DNA of 64,000 nt, taken from positions 16,988,449 through 17,052,448 of the forward strand of contig NC_087063.1 of NCBI RefSeq assembly GCF_963678635.1. Reading direction: 5' to 3'. The notes under the pieces were generated by a model, which had not been told where the DNA came from, made no database searches, and saw only the letters and a program-made list of their open reading frames with translations. Position 1 is the stretch's first letter, and each line of letters opens with the position of its first letter. A program made the position numbers and the translations under genes. The DNA comes from Symsagittifera roscoffensis. Lineage: Eukaryota; Xenacoelomorpha; Acoela; Convolutidae. Shown piece after piece: positions 12,274 to 23,672 of this stretch.

Positions 12274-12523
12274 TGGGTCCTTCTCCGCCGATCATTCTCA
12301 TTGCGTCCTCCCGACACATCAAGGTATTCATGTTCAACTTCGTTGACATGTCCGTCTTGTACTGTCCCCAATGACTAGGGTCCGGACGGTTCCAAAGCAG
12401 CACGCTGCTTGGTTCAACTCCTTCCACCAGCAGGGTTTGCCATAGCGGGCGGGTCGTTCCTCCCAGACACGGTCTGGGAGTTTTTCCTGTTCTGATCAAC
12501 TGATCTCCCGAGTCGGCTTTCAA
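12083..12523 (-). pseudogene. Linker between the two SGNH-like domains of element A
   Basis: The open frame at 12523-12083 carries protein-like sequence for about its first 85 codons (to ~12270). The frame at 12273 then takes over, so the end of this one is an out-of-frame shadow. The sequence contains a RMIGGEGPSVA word but no recognised domain. It documents one more frameshift in the block. Confidence 0.35.
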
Positions 12524-12553
12524 GCGGTTGTGTCCTGGGAGGAGGAGCAGTCC

Positions 12554-13127
12554 CTAGCCTCTCTCTCTCACGTTTGAGCTCGGAGCGATGGGTGCAGCTG
12601 TAGCCGTCTCCGTTGCCAAAGGCCCTAGGCGGTTGACGAGGGATTCGGGCACGCTTGCCCTTATTCTATTTCCTCCGGTCGAACTGGTCCAAGCCAGAGA
12701 ACTAGTCGCCCTCGACTCCTGCTCCACTTCCCTCAACTGCGTCTGAAATACGTCATTGATCCAGTGTCTCCCTTGTTGGGTGTTGAAATGTATCCCATCT
12801 CTGGTGAGCGCGATGTGATCAATCATGCGCAACATGTTCTCGAGATCAAGAAGCCGCAGCTCGCCAGGGTTGTTTCTCACCAGACTGCGGATCATTTCGT
12901 TCCACCGTGTCACGTTGCCATTCATAAAATCTGCCACTACGGTGCCCACCATCGGGTACTGTGGTGTCGTGCACAGCACCACAAGCCTGGGCTTGTACTT
13001 CTCCCTTAGTTCGTTCAGGAGGCAGACCAATAGAGGCTCCCACTTGCTCTCCGGAGTCACTGGGGCTCTCGAGACGTCGTTGGTTCCCAGCATTTTTACC
13101 AGCGTATCATTACTACTCATTATTACT
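12554..13127 (-). pseudogene. First SGNH-hydrolase-like domain, N-terminally truncated
   Basis: The frame opens with VKMLGTNDVSR, which matches SGNH block III (GxND). It then has a strand-like RLVVLCTTPQYP and ends the domain with LTRDGIHFNTQQGRHWIND, a convincing block V with Asp and His separated by two residues (DGIH). Block I, with the nucleophilic Ser, should lie upstream. Upstream of ~13128, however, the sequence is gag (matching element B), so the domain has been beheaded by a deletion junction. The remaining C-terminal ~60 residues are a low-complexity Ser/Thr/Ala linker. Such hydrolases act on ester-linked acyl groups; the substrate is unknown here. Confidence 0.6.
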
Positions 13128-13743
13128 CAGATCTATTCAGAGGCTCAAACATCGAGGCATACATCGTCGTGTCCTGTGAGACTGTAGTCAGATCTGGGAC
13201 TGAACTGACTTGTGGCACAGTTGGCAACCTTATCTCCGGAGTAGCATCTGCCTCCGTCGGGACTGGATTCGTCCAGCCAGGCCTCGACGGGGCTGCCCTT
13301 GGCCGCTCCCTATTCCTAGGTTCGTAGTTCGTTCTTGAATTTTGCTGGGCCCTGGCATAACCGCCCGTACCATCTTCATCATTCGCATGGCGTGGGCGCT
13401 CCCTTGGGTTGGAACGCTCCTCCCAATTGTTCCCATTCAAGATCGCGTCAAGCTTCCGCATCATTAAGTCAGATTTGGCATCTAAACTTTTTTCCAGGCT
13501 AGTCATCGTATGGGCGTTCAATAATCGTTTCATCCTAGCCTCTCTTTCCTCTGACTCCTTGTTTGCCTGTGCCAGGCTCTCCGCCAGGCATTGATTGATT
13601 TTGCGAATCAATTGAGCCTGATCAACCCTCGCCTGCGACTTCACGTGCGTTAGTTCGTCTCTCAAATTCTCTCGACCTTGGTGAGCTCTCTCATCAACTT
13701 GATCTATTCTCTTAGTCATGGCGTCTAACGGCAGGCTCCGCAA
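13123..13743 (-). pseudogene. gag: gag coiled-coil fragment of element A
   Basis: About 200 residues are nearly identical to residues ~310-520 of the element B gag frame (31528-32155). They contain a heptad-rich coiled coil (DQVDERAHQGRENLRDEL, then EESEEREARMKRLL-like) and a disordered Arg/Pro/Asn-rich part. The homology to B stops at ~13128 after FEPLNRS, where B continues into the gag core but A switches to an SGNH-like reading frame. The N-terminal part is replaced by the minisatellite. Gag normally assembles the retroelement particle. This copy lacks the capsid core and zinc knuckles. Confidence 0.8.
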
Positions 13744-14460
13744 AATATCTATTTATTATTTTTTAAAAGATATTCTTGGATGGCGTCTAACGGCAGGCTC
13801 CGCAAAATATCTATTTGTTATTTTTTAAAAGATATTATTGGATGGCGTCTAACGGCAGGCTCCGCAAAATATCTATTTGTTATTTTTTAAAAGATATTCT
13901 TGGATGGTCTAACGGCAGGCTCCGCAAAATATCTATTTGTTATTTTTTGAAAGATATTCTTGGATGGCGTCTAACGCCAGGCTCCGCTTCGCCACCATTT
14001 CTTAATTTTCATAATCCGTTAATGAATGGCGTCTTACGCCAGACTCTGCTTTGCCACTATTTGTTATTTTTTAGAAGCTGCTGTTTGATGGCGTCTAACG
14101 CCAGGCTCCGCTTTGCCACTACTTGTTAATTTTTAGAAGCTATTGTTGGATGGCGTCTAAAGCCAGGCTCTGCTTCGCCACTATTTTTCTTAGAAGTTTT
14201 ATGTTGGATGGCGTCTAACGCCAGGCTCCGATTTGCTACTATTTGTTATCTTTTAGAAGTTTTGTTGATTGTCGTCTAACGCCAGGCTCCGCTTTAGGAA
14301 TCTTTGGTTTTTTAGAAGCTGTTGATGGATGGCGTCTAACGCCAGGCTCCCCTTCGCTACTGTTTGTTAAATTTTAGAAGCTGTTCTTGGATGCCGTCTA
14401 ACTCCAGGCTCCGCAATATCTCTATTTGTTAACTTTTATAAGCTATTCTTGGATGGGGTC
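13735..14460. repeat. ~60-bp minisatellite inside element A
   Basis: About 11-12 tandem units of 60-66 bp share the core GGATGGCGTCTAACG and CAGGCTCCGC. Units at 13735-13980 are almost identical and have the AT block AAAATATCTATTTG. Later units (14000-14460) are more diverged, with CTTCGCCACTATTTG instead. It sits exactly where element B has the first ~820 bp of gag: the flanks at 13735 and 14460 resume homology to B at ~32150 and 32967. Confidence 0.9.
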
Positions 14461-17400
14461 TAAACGAGGATCGGCTACGCCTATTTTTAAATTTTCGCGT
14501 GCTTCCCTTGCTCAGCCTGGGAATCTTAGTGGTCGATCCTAACGAGTCCCTGCGCTGCATACTTTGTAACAAATCATAATATTCGTATAATTTAATGGCG
14601 ATGCACACGTACCGTAAACAGGATCAAGTTAAATTACCTAACGCTGCCTACTCAATTCCGTTAGTATCAAAATGTCTCTTAGATTTCTTAATAAGAATAC
14701 TAGTGACTCAGCTAAAGTTACACTCAGGGCCTACTCGGTATTGCTACAGTTGTAACTCAACCCCGTTGTATAGTATAACAGTATCTCAAAATTTTCACAA
14801 GATATAATCAATACACAAAACACAATTGATAATCAGATAAGAATATCCTACAGGTGACAGCGACCTTTCGGCAGTATCAATTTACTGCCACACTCTTATC
14901 AAGTCACTGCTTTGATAAAATCAAACAATCTTTGGTAAAACGCAGTGATGATTCAGAAACAGATCAATAAAACTTAGTCTTAAAGAAAAAGACTTCCCTC
15001 AATCGGAACGATCCGAAAGAACGAAGCCCAGGACACAGTCTTCTCAAGTGAGTGTGTGTTTGCCTAATACACCCACCGAGGTCTTCTTTTAAGTGTCCTG
15101 CGATTGTCCGAGCTGTCCTACTAAGTAGCTCAAGGCAACCTCTGATCGAAAATTTCTAAAGTCTATGAAAAACCTCCCCCACACCCGGAACGCTCCAAGT
15201 GCACGAGAGCAGGGAACAATTTTTCTTCTCAAGTGAGTGTGTATCTGCCTAATACACTCACCGAGGTCTTCTTCTATGTTTCCCCGGATTGCCCGAGCTT
15301 TCCTATTAAGTAGCTCAAGGCAACCACACAACCAAAATCACAAACAAAAAAAATTTTTGGTTCGGGTACTTCTGATACACCCGATCTAGAATCCAAAGTT
15401 GATCACGAATTTCCGGTTCAATATAGGCTCCTATGATCCTTATAAGCACGCCTAATATCCTAATATGGTACTAATTAAATGGATATTTTCCGTTTCCCAA
15501 ATTGCCACAGAAGGTTTCCTCAAGTTTCGACAAGGAGGGTTGTCAAGAGGTTTAAGTCTCTCCGGAGGGTTACTTCGGAGGGTCCTTAAGACACTTATCC
15601 TACCTCGGAGGGTTACATCGGAGGGTACCTTAATTACCCAAGTTACTTCGGAGATCCCCCTAAATTTACTACGGAGGGTCAATAAGAGGCTTGATATGCT
15701 CCGGAGGGTTACTTCGGAGGGTTCTTCCAAATTTTTCAAATTTTTGAACCTCACTTAGAAGGGTCTTCCACTAGCTTCAAAAAGCGTCAAAACAAGCTAA
15801 AAGCCCTATGGGGGTTTGTCTTAATTTCTTCGGAGGATCCCGTGGAAAATTTTTACTAAGGAGGGTTGCTAAAGGGCTTAAGTCACTCCGGAGGGTTACT
15901 CCGGAGGGTTCCGCAAAAATCAAGAAAACGGGTCATTTTACCGCGGTAAAGTCTCCAAAAGCGGTCCATCTGACTTAAAAATAGGTTGGCTGACACGGTC
16001 AACCTTCCCAGTAGGATAAAAAGGTGATTTGATAAAATTTTCTGCCGCTCGGAGGGTTACCTCTAATTTGGATCCTCCGAACCAACAAATTCTAAAAAAA
16101 TTTTCCTTTTCCGAGGTTATCAACCCAAAAACGGTTGCGGTCCGGAAAAATGGTTTTAAACGTCGACTTATGGTACCAAAATTACCCGATCGGTTGGCTA
16201 CTCTTTGAGAAATCGCCAAAAACGTGTTTGTCTAAATGGCCTTTTTTCACCACCTATATAGGTTCTGAGAAACTTTTTCCGCAATTCCTATTGAAAGTGC
16301 CTAAAAATACTTGAAACGAGCGTAGTAGCCCTGTACAGCACTGGAATAATGCAGAAAACCGGACCAAAAATGGTTTGGAGACAAAAATTTGGCCAATAAC
16401 TATCAAATTTGGACCCTCGATTCCTTCCTTTTCCAATCCTTAAGTCGTTAGCTCTATCCACGGAGGTAATCGGAGGGTTACTCAAGAATTTTTCTGGCAG
16501 CCGAGCACGTCATGCTAGCACGCTCCTAACACAAAAAAATTTTATTGCTCTAACTCTAAAAACTCAAAAACTCGATCCCCAAAACAGATTGACAAAACTC
16601 AGAAAATTATCGAAATTTTGATCGAAAAATTTTCTTTCTTCCCAACTTCTACTGAGTCTTTTCTCACGCGGTTTCTTTAGTCAGGGGGATCGAACTACGT
16701 AGCTACTCCCGATATAAAAGCTTTTTGCTGTTCGGAAAAGCTCGAATATCCAAAAATTTGGGGGTCTATAGTTTGGTCGAAAATCAGTAATTCTCGACAA
16801 AATTTGGGTGTTTCTCGGGTCTAAATAGGAGATAAGTAATATATAGTAAGGACAATAATCTATTAGCAGTCGTTAATGAATATTATTTTACCCTCTTTTG
16901 CACCAAAATACCCGAAATAAGACCCTTAACTCGGAAATTTGTGATCGACGGAGGGTACAATCGGACCGCGCCACTCGTGCCCCCCACCACTTAAGTTTTA
17001 ATGAAATAGTACCCGAACGATACTAAAATTGTTTCAACGATACCCAACAGTCGTTTTGGATGTTGTACCTATGTCCCTGTTGAGTGTGGAACACGTCGGT
17101 CAGCTTGCCACTCTACACTCCGGTCACCGGCAAAATCACCATTAACGTGCTTAAATATTCAAATTACACTCAAGGGAGGGTATCCAACCCTTCACCAAAA
17201 CACACAATCTTTCTATCAGAAATGATATAAATCAATCTGAAACAACAACAAATAGGAAAGTCAGATCACATCTCGTCCGGAAATAACATATAAACTGTCA
17301 CTTTATTTTTTTTTTCTTTTTGGTCTTTTGTGGATTTTGTACTGTTTTTTGTACTTTTTTGTTTTCAAATAAATTTATTTTTCGCTGTTTCTTGGTTATA

Positions 17401-17577
17401 CACTGTTTTGTTTGGTTTTAAGCTTTCTCTTTAATTGTTTTTGGTCCTGGGACCTCGGGACAAGCGGGCTCTAGATTTCCCACCTAACCCTCCGGCCCCC
17501 TGAATTTTCGCTGTTAACTAAGTTAAAAAGCTAAATAGTACTAGACGGAGGGTACGCACCTTCCCCCTAGTACAATA
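14461..17577 (-). mobile_element. 5' LTR/leader of element A
   Basis: This 3.1-kb block is collinear with and highly similar to 32967-36061 in the same orientation. It lies just upstream (in the minus-strand sense) of the gag remnant, as expected for an LTR plus 5' leader. Inside are many copies of CGGAGGGTTACTTCGGAGGGT-like words (15530-15920) and a 185-bp direct duplication (15040-15224 and 15225-15335). I could not fix the LTR/leader border or a primer-binding site. The outer end is truncated compared with B: B continues ~125 bp further to 36186, whereas A switches at 17577 into a family D fragment. Confidence 0.7.
15040..15335. repeat. 185-bp direct duplication in the element A leader
   Basis: The word CTTCTCAAGTGAGTGTGT starts at 15040 and again at 15225, and both copies run to a shared AAGTAGCTCAAGGCAACC. 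The same duplication with the same 185-bp period exists in element B (33548 and 33733), so it predates the two copies. Confidence 0.8.
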
Positions 17578-18818
17578 CGGAGACTACGTGATTGCCATTA
17601 AAAACACGGCTCGAACACCCTATTTCATTATGTTTTTGTGTGACAGTTCTATATTAAATCCATTGGAGATGGATTGACCCTTTCCTCTTTCTAGCTACTC
17701 ATGCTCTAAAATATCAAGTTACACCGGTGTTAATTCAAAGTTCTATGGCATCAGAGTAGCTAAAAAGTTAGTTTACTGCAATCCTTCAACATATAACAGT
17801 CTCTGGGGGGCAAAGCCTCCACTCCCGTGTTCTTCTCGAGATAACGTTGTTATCTCTCCCAATTTGTGGCACGGGAGGGTTCCGCGGAATATTTGTGACA
17901 TTCGACCAGAATGTGTCAAAATGCAGATTCGGCGGTTTCGAGTTTTTAGCAGCGAACCTTCCGAATTGGCGATTTAGTAGGAATAGGAACGTTATTCGAG
18001 CGATTGGACAAATCGTGAAGGCTGAAGGATTCGGAAATTCCTAAATTTTAAATTTTCGAAGTGATGACGTAACAATTCTCAGAAACGTCAAAAACGGCCA
18101 TTTTGGCAGAAAAGCTGAAAAGCAACACAACAACGATAGTTGCGACGACGACAACAACAAAAACATTGAGAATCAGAATCAGAGAAAAGCAGAAGTAGCA
18201 GAGACCGCTTCAAGTTGCAACTATTGTGTCGCTACAATAGTTGCAAGGCAGTTGCTAACAACAGTGACGGGTGAAAACAAGCCTTCCGGGTTACGGAGAA
18301 ATCAAGCTTAACGTGCTTGATTCAGTGGAATCGAGAATCTGGAGGGGTTTCGGGACTGAAACTTTTATTATCTTATATGAACTTTTAGCTTCCCTGTCAT
18401 GTCCTGAATTGAATTTAATTAACATCCGAATTCATTCTACTAAGATGAGAAGCTAGGAGTTGGGGGAAAGGGTTGATCCATCTTCGATGGAGATGATGAT
18501 TTTTATCTACTGAACAAAAACAATAATAACTCAATGAATAGTAGTAGCCCTGTTTTTAGGAGTGATCTCGTGGTCTGGGGATACTGAGACCCAGCCATGA
18601 GCTCACTATTTCTGCATGTAATTAAATTAATTTGAGTGTTTTGACCGAAGCCGAAAGCAGTAACGTTTTTTTGTCGACCCGATGTTAGAGAGACCACCGA
18701 AAGTACTGGCTTGGTAGAGACAGTGAAAAGCATGTAAAGCTCTGTTTAGACGTTAGCCAGTCGTCTTAGGACTTAGTTTTATTTTCCGTCGATATGTATC
18801 TTCCGGGCGAATGTTACA
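17578..18818. repeat. Family D fragment with intact right end
   Basis: 17578-17890 is collinear with 4279-4590 and 36424-36730 of other D copies. 17890-18500 is the reverse complement of ~3300-3850. 18510-18818 matches 37080-37391 and ends with CTTCCGGGCGAATGTTACA, the right terminus of family D. Element A's leader joins it at 17577 and element C begins right after 18818. Confidence 0.65.
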
Positions 18819-20895
18819 TAGATGTTTTTATGGCGCTCCTGGGTGTTATTCTTTTTTAACATCATGACCGGCAGAACCGTTAACGAGCACTCCGCGCCGA
18901 GCGGACGCTCACATTAACGCCCTTAATAGGCCTAAACCGCCGAGGCGGAAGGGTAGTTCGGAACCCTGTGAATAGCTTTTTAACCTAGTTAAGACCGAAA
19001 ATTCACGAATCAGGAAGGGTGGGGGGATCGGCCATTCCCTCGTTCCCTGAAACGTTTGTGACCAAAAACACCTTAAGATATATATAAAACCAAACAAAAA
19101 GTAGTATAGTACCCAAGAAAAACAAAAAACATAAAAAATAACCGAAAAAACCAAAAACAGTAAAAAAAAAAGTAAAAAATCAGTAGAGATCATCCCCCCA
19201 GACAAGATGTGATCCGACCCTCCCGTTTGTTGTTGATAGATATATTGTTGTTACAGGCATTTATATCAGTCAGGATCGTTACGATCAATTTTGTGGCCCG
19301 TTTGTGAGGCTTGTACTGTAGGGTTATTTGAGCATTTAAGCACGTTAATGATAAATTGCGCTCAATATGGAAGGGTCAGCTGATTTGCGTCAGCAAGAAG
19401 GGTCAGCTTCTTGACTTTAGAAAAAGACGTTTTGGTTAATAACTTTGGAACTACTGGGCATATCCAGTTGATCTTGGTACCAATAGATCAGAAATTAGCT
19501 GAGCTTACTGATATGGACAAAAGTTTTTCGGAAAGGTAAGCGTGAAAATTTTTTGAGATTCTTTTTAGCAAATTCACCAATTTAGGAAGGTAGACCCTTC
19601 ACGTTTTATAAATTTCTTTTAGAAAAGCCCTTACACCCCTACCAAAAGGCAATAGCGGTTGAATAAAGTAACTTTAGGCTGTTCTAGACGAAAAGGGAAG
19701 GCTAAAGGCACAGCAGAACCTTAATCGAGCCGAAGTTAGGCGAGCGATAAGACCCTTCACCGTTAGCGTGAATTGTCAAATAAGAGGCTTAACTTCAATC
19801 CGGAAGGGTCTAGGAAAGCATTACATACCCTTCCTAGTTAATTTAAAAAGCAAATTAGCATCGGAGAACGTATCCGGAGGGGTATAGGTTGAAAGAAGGA
19901 GATCTCCGAAAAGCTACTTTTACAAAACCGGAGGGGTCAAAATTCAAATTAGGAGGGGTCCGAATCCGGAGGGGTCTTATAGTTGCTAATTCGGAGGGGT
20001 CCAAATCCGGAGGGGTCTTATATTAACTAACTCAGAGGCGTCTCAATCCGGAGGGGTCTCAATCCGGAGGGGTCTAAATTTTGCTAGTCCGGAAGGGTCC
20101 TATTTTGCCAATCCGGAGGGGTATTATTTTATTAAAGGACTTAGGTAGACGGAAGAAAGACTAAAGTGAGAGGTATTAGGTTATTAGTAGACAGGCTAGG
20201 AACCAGTGACTGCACTGGTAACTTGCCTTTCAATAAAAACCAGACCAAAAGAAAACAGGTCCGAACTCGGACATTCGCGACACTAAGTCTAAACTAAAAA
20301 GAGCGTAATTCATTGGTGTGGATTGTAAATACGTTTTTGTGAAAAGTGACAGCCCTGAGGATTGTAGTAGGTCTAGCTCGGGCAGTCCAAAGGCAGATAG
20401 GTAACACAGTACTCGGTGGGTGCAATAGACGCCCACTTGAGAAAATTACTGCCTTCAAAGTTTTGTCTGTTTGGTGCAGCACCGAGCAGGGAAAGCTTTT
20501 TCTTTAAAAGACGAGTTCGACTATTGTACTGAGACCGACTAAAAGTACAATACACATACGTTTTTTTTCATAGAGGCATTCATATTCTGTCATTATATAT
20601 ATTTTTTTGTTCTTGATTTTAAATCAACATAAACTGTGCTTGATTGGGTAGTGAGTACACTATCTTTTAATTTGACTGATAACATCATATTGTGCTATTT
20701 TTCAAATCTTACGACCGATAATCGGTTAGTGTGAATAAATTATATACAAACTGTACTCTGATAACATACAGGGATTCGTGGTCACTATTTGATAGACTCT
20801 TGTGAAATTTATTGTGTTGTGTCATTATTATTGGTTGTCAAACTATAAGGTCACTAGCAATCGAATTAAGTCTATAGGCATTAGGAAGTGACAAA
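18819..20895 (+). mobile_element. 5' LTR/leader of element C
   Basis: It begins TAGATGTTTTTATGGCGCTC immediately after a family D end. The first 27 bases are an exact reverse complement of the outer end of element B (36160-36186), so the two 5' termini belong to related LTR families facing outwards. A G-rich block (19850-20130) holds about ten copies of CCGGAGGGGTC, reminiscent of the CGGAGGGTT motifs of elements A and B. The rest is not alignable by eye to A or B. The PBS and LTR border are not identified. A minus-strand ORF at 18909-19205 is low-complexity and not a gene. Confidence 0.6.
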
Positions 20896-22135
20896 TTGAG
20901 AATGAGTCTAGACAAGTCAAGGATACCTAAACGAGGTAATAGCTCTAGGAAATTCATACCTGAAAAGCAAAGAAAAACGATGACCGATCCTTTTGTGGAT
21001 TGGATCAAACGAGCCCGGACCGACAAAGGGGAGACGGTTTCAGGCAGAATGGTTGAAACAAGGAGTCAGAAGACCTCAGAAGAGCGAAAAGAACTGTTAG
21101 AAGTAGAGGTCAATACGGACCATGCCATGGACGACAACCAGGAAGTACATGGACTGGAAGGGAGAGGCAGAAGGCTGGCGAGTGAATCTACTCCGGTAGA
21201 GCAAGGCCATGATTTTGCCACTTGCACCGGGACATTGGATCGAGAGGAGATGTCGGAACTGTCCGACATCTCAACTGAAATAGCGGCAATTAGAAGATCA
21301 CCAACAGAAAACACTATGATGGCAGGCGGAACTGAGAAACAAACAACGTCATCATCGTTCTCAGAAAGAATGAGGAACACCTTAGGAAACATCTTTCCAT
21401 TCACCATGGGGAGGGGGGCGCAGGAAATGAAAGTGAATCCCAGGAGGAGGAGGACGAAGAAGAGCAGATGGACTTTGGGTCTCAAGTCAGCCTCAATAGT
21501 TCGACCCAGGAGAATGAGGCATACGTCGGAAGAGATACTGGAACCATGGACAAATTTGGTGTGGTGAGAACGATAAGCAAAGAGGCAAACACACCGGGCC
21601 AGTCGAGAGGCTTCGCGATTATGACGAATTCAGAGCCGCAAACTGGGGAGAGTAGAAACAGAGGGCTAGGCAACGCATTGGCGGATCCTGAGGTGGATAA
21701 TGAAAAGACAACGAGACAGAGAGTCAAGGCCCGGATCTCGACCAGCACGAAGCTACCTGGGACCGACAGGGTTACACCGCCACTAGTGACGCCACTCGTG
21801 GATAACGGGGCAGCACTAGAAGAAGCCTTGAACAACATAGTGGACAGTTTAGGAGAACAAAATGAACAGATGTCCATAAGAATGAGTGAACTAGAAAGGG
21901 CAGTTCACATTGAAAGAGAGAAAGTCTGCGGGAAGAAATAAACCGCAATAGACAAGAAGTTGGTAGGAGCGAAAAACGCTTGAAAGAAAGAACGGATGAG
22001 CATATGGCGAAGAACTTGTCGCAAATGACAAGAGAAGCGGAACAGCGAGAGTTACGCTCAAGAGACGACATGGAGAAGTTAAGAATTCAGCAAGAGCAGT
22101 CTCTTGGACTCTTGACACAAAGATAGACGCGATGA
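20896..22135 (+). pseudogene. gag: Element C gag, N-terminal part
   Basis: Broken frames (20896-21567, 21468-21941 and fragments to ~22125) give a charged, largely disordered protein with a helical Arg/Glu-rich region (RERTDEHMAKNLSQ-like) that corresponds to the coiled coil of the B gag. It starts with ATG after the leader. At least two frameshifts separate the parts. The role would be particle assembly. Identification rests on order and on collinearity with element B gag rather than on conserved domains. Confidence 0.65.
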
Positions 22136-22279
22136 TGGAGAGGCGAACTCAGGCTATCATGGATAGGTTGGACGGGCTACTAAGCAGCAAGAGTGGACCA
22201 AAAGAAGGGGAACCGAACTCGGGAGGTCACATCAGGGAGCCGAAGGTGAACTTCAAGGAACATCAAAAGAGGAAGACAT

Positions 22280-23671
22280 ATGGATCCACTAGAGGCAGGG
22301 GCAGTTCATCGGGCTATGCCACAAGGGATAATAGAACATGGGGCCGGAACAATAGAGCAAGTTCAACGGGGAACAGACAGACCTCCGAATGAACGACCAA
22401 CGCAAGGCACACATGCGACTGGGAGAAGTGATTCCGGTAACAGGGGGCATGCAAGCCCGGGGAGGAGTCATGTGGGCCAAGCGGGAAACACTCACGGCGA
22501 TTCGGATTGCAAGGATGCACCGCATACAGAGCCTTTGACAAGGTGTGAGGACACTCAAGCGGGACACTCAAGGGATGCTACGGCAATGGCCACAGCCTTT
22601 GAACCCCTAAACATGTCTTTGGAGACATTCCTTACAAGGTTATCCAGAACCAATGAACACAGTGAGAAGTCCAGAAGAGTCTTTAAGAAACCAAGATGCT
22701 ATAAAGACGAATCTGATGGCTGTATTGATACCTGGATAGAGGTAATGAAACTGCATTTCGAGGAAGAGGACTTGTCGGAGAGACAGGAATGCAGTGCGCT
22801 CACCAGTAACTTGGAAGGGACAGCCCTGAACTGTGTCATGGCCAAGAAGCAATCACAGCGTGACACAGCTAAGAAAATCTTCGAAATCTTGTTAAACCGT
22901 TTCGGATCAGGGGTGCAGGGGCACCAAGCGATGATGCGCTTCGAGAAACGGAGGCAACGAGAAGATGAAACGATGGACAAGTTTCTCGATGACTTGGAAA
23001 TGCTAAGAAGACGCAGCCAACCGGATGACTCAAACCGAAGGATGAACCTGGCCGTAGCCTCAAAATTCACCGATGGTGTGAAGAATGATGAACTTCGAAC
23101 AATGCTAGCAACGCATTACACACCACTATCAACCAATGCGCCAACACCAGAGGAGTTGAGGCTCAAGTCAAAAGAGTATCTTTTGTTGAAACCTCCTTCG
23201 AGATCTGGATACTACAAGAACAATTATGGCAATTTTAACAACGGACCAGCAAACCAAAGGAACAATTGGTACAAACCGAGGGATGATATGGACAAGAGAC
23301 GCTCTTGTGCCAATTGCAGTTCAACGGTCCATCATGTGTCAGCATGCCCAACTTACAAACAAGGCATGAAAGCAATAGGCTTTAGCCTCGAGGACGAAGA
23401 TGCGTCAGAATTGGACCATGAAGATTTCATGAGAGGAGTAATTGCAAAATTCGGCCCGAGGTGTTTCTTTTGCAACTTGGAAGGTCATTTTAAATCAGAT
23501 TGTCCGCAATTCTGGGATGCAGTGGCAGGCATCAAGCATCCAAGGCATGAAGAAGCTTTGTCAGGAGTGAAAGCCAGCAAGGCTCGCCTGTTGAGCGAAG
23601 CGGAGGCACACAGACTGCGGCCGATGACTTCAAGATTGATTATAGGGCAGCCGCGAGGGATGCTTAAATAG
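22280..23671 (+). CDS. gag: Element C gag core with two CCHC zinc knuckles (decayed copy)
   Basis: A 463-codon open frame. Residues ~120-315 form the conserved retrotransposon gag core (YKDESDGCIDTWIEVMKL, LNRFGSGVQGHQ, FLDDLEMLRRRS), about 75-80% identical by eye to element B. Two CCHC knuckles follow, CANCSSTVHHVSAC (~350) and CFFCNLEGHFKSDC (~395), both C-x2-C-x4-H-x4-C, which bind the element RNA. The first ~60 residues are out-of-frame with the probable true frame, so the real start lies upstream across a frameshift. The frame closes early at 23671; the following frame continues the polyprotein. Confidence 0.9.
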   Translation: MDPLEAGAVHRAMPQGIIEHGAGTIEQVQRGTDRPPNERPTQGTHATGRSDSGNRGHASPGRSHVGQAGNTHGDSDCKDAPHTEPLTRCEDTQAGHSRDATAMATAFEPLNMSLETFLTRLSRTNEHSEKSRRVFKKPRCYKDESDGCIDTWIEVMKLHFEEEDLSERQECSALTSNLEGTALNCVMAKKQSQRDTAKKIFEILLNRFGSGVQGHQAMMRFEKRRQREDETMDKFLDDLEMLRRRSQPDDSNRRMNLAVASKFTDGVKNDELRTMLATHYTPLSTNAPTPEELRLKSKEYLLLKPPSRSGYYKNNYGNFNNGPANQRNNWYKPRDDMDKRRSCANCSSTVHHVSACPTYKQGMKAIGFSLEDEDASELDHEDFMRGVIAKFGPRCFFCNLEGHFKSDCPQFWDAVAGIKHPRHEEALSGVKASKARLLSEAEAHRLRPMTSRLIIGQPRGMLK

Positions 23672-23672
23672 A

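Noticed and set aside
13735-14460. CRISPR-like array
   Set aside because: Units are contiguous without unique spacers of constant length, the genome is eukaryotic, and the array is a minisatellite inside a retroelement.
18909-19205. Minus-strand ORF with strongly hydrophobic Phe/Leu-rich sequence, looking like a membrane protein
   Set aside because: It is the translation of A-rich DNA in the element C leader and is not conserved in elements A or B.
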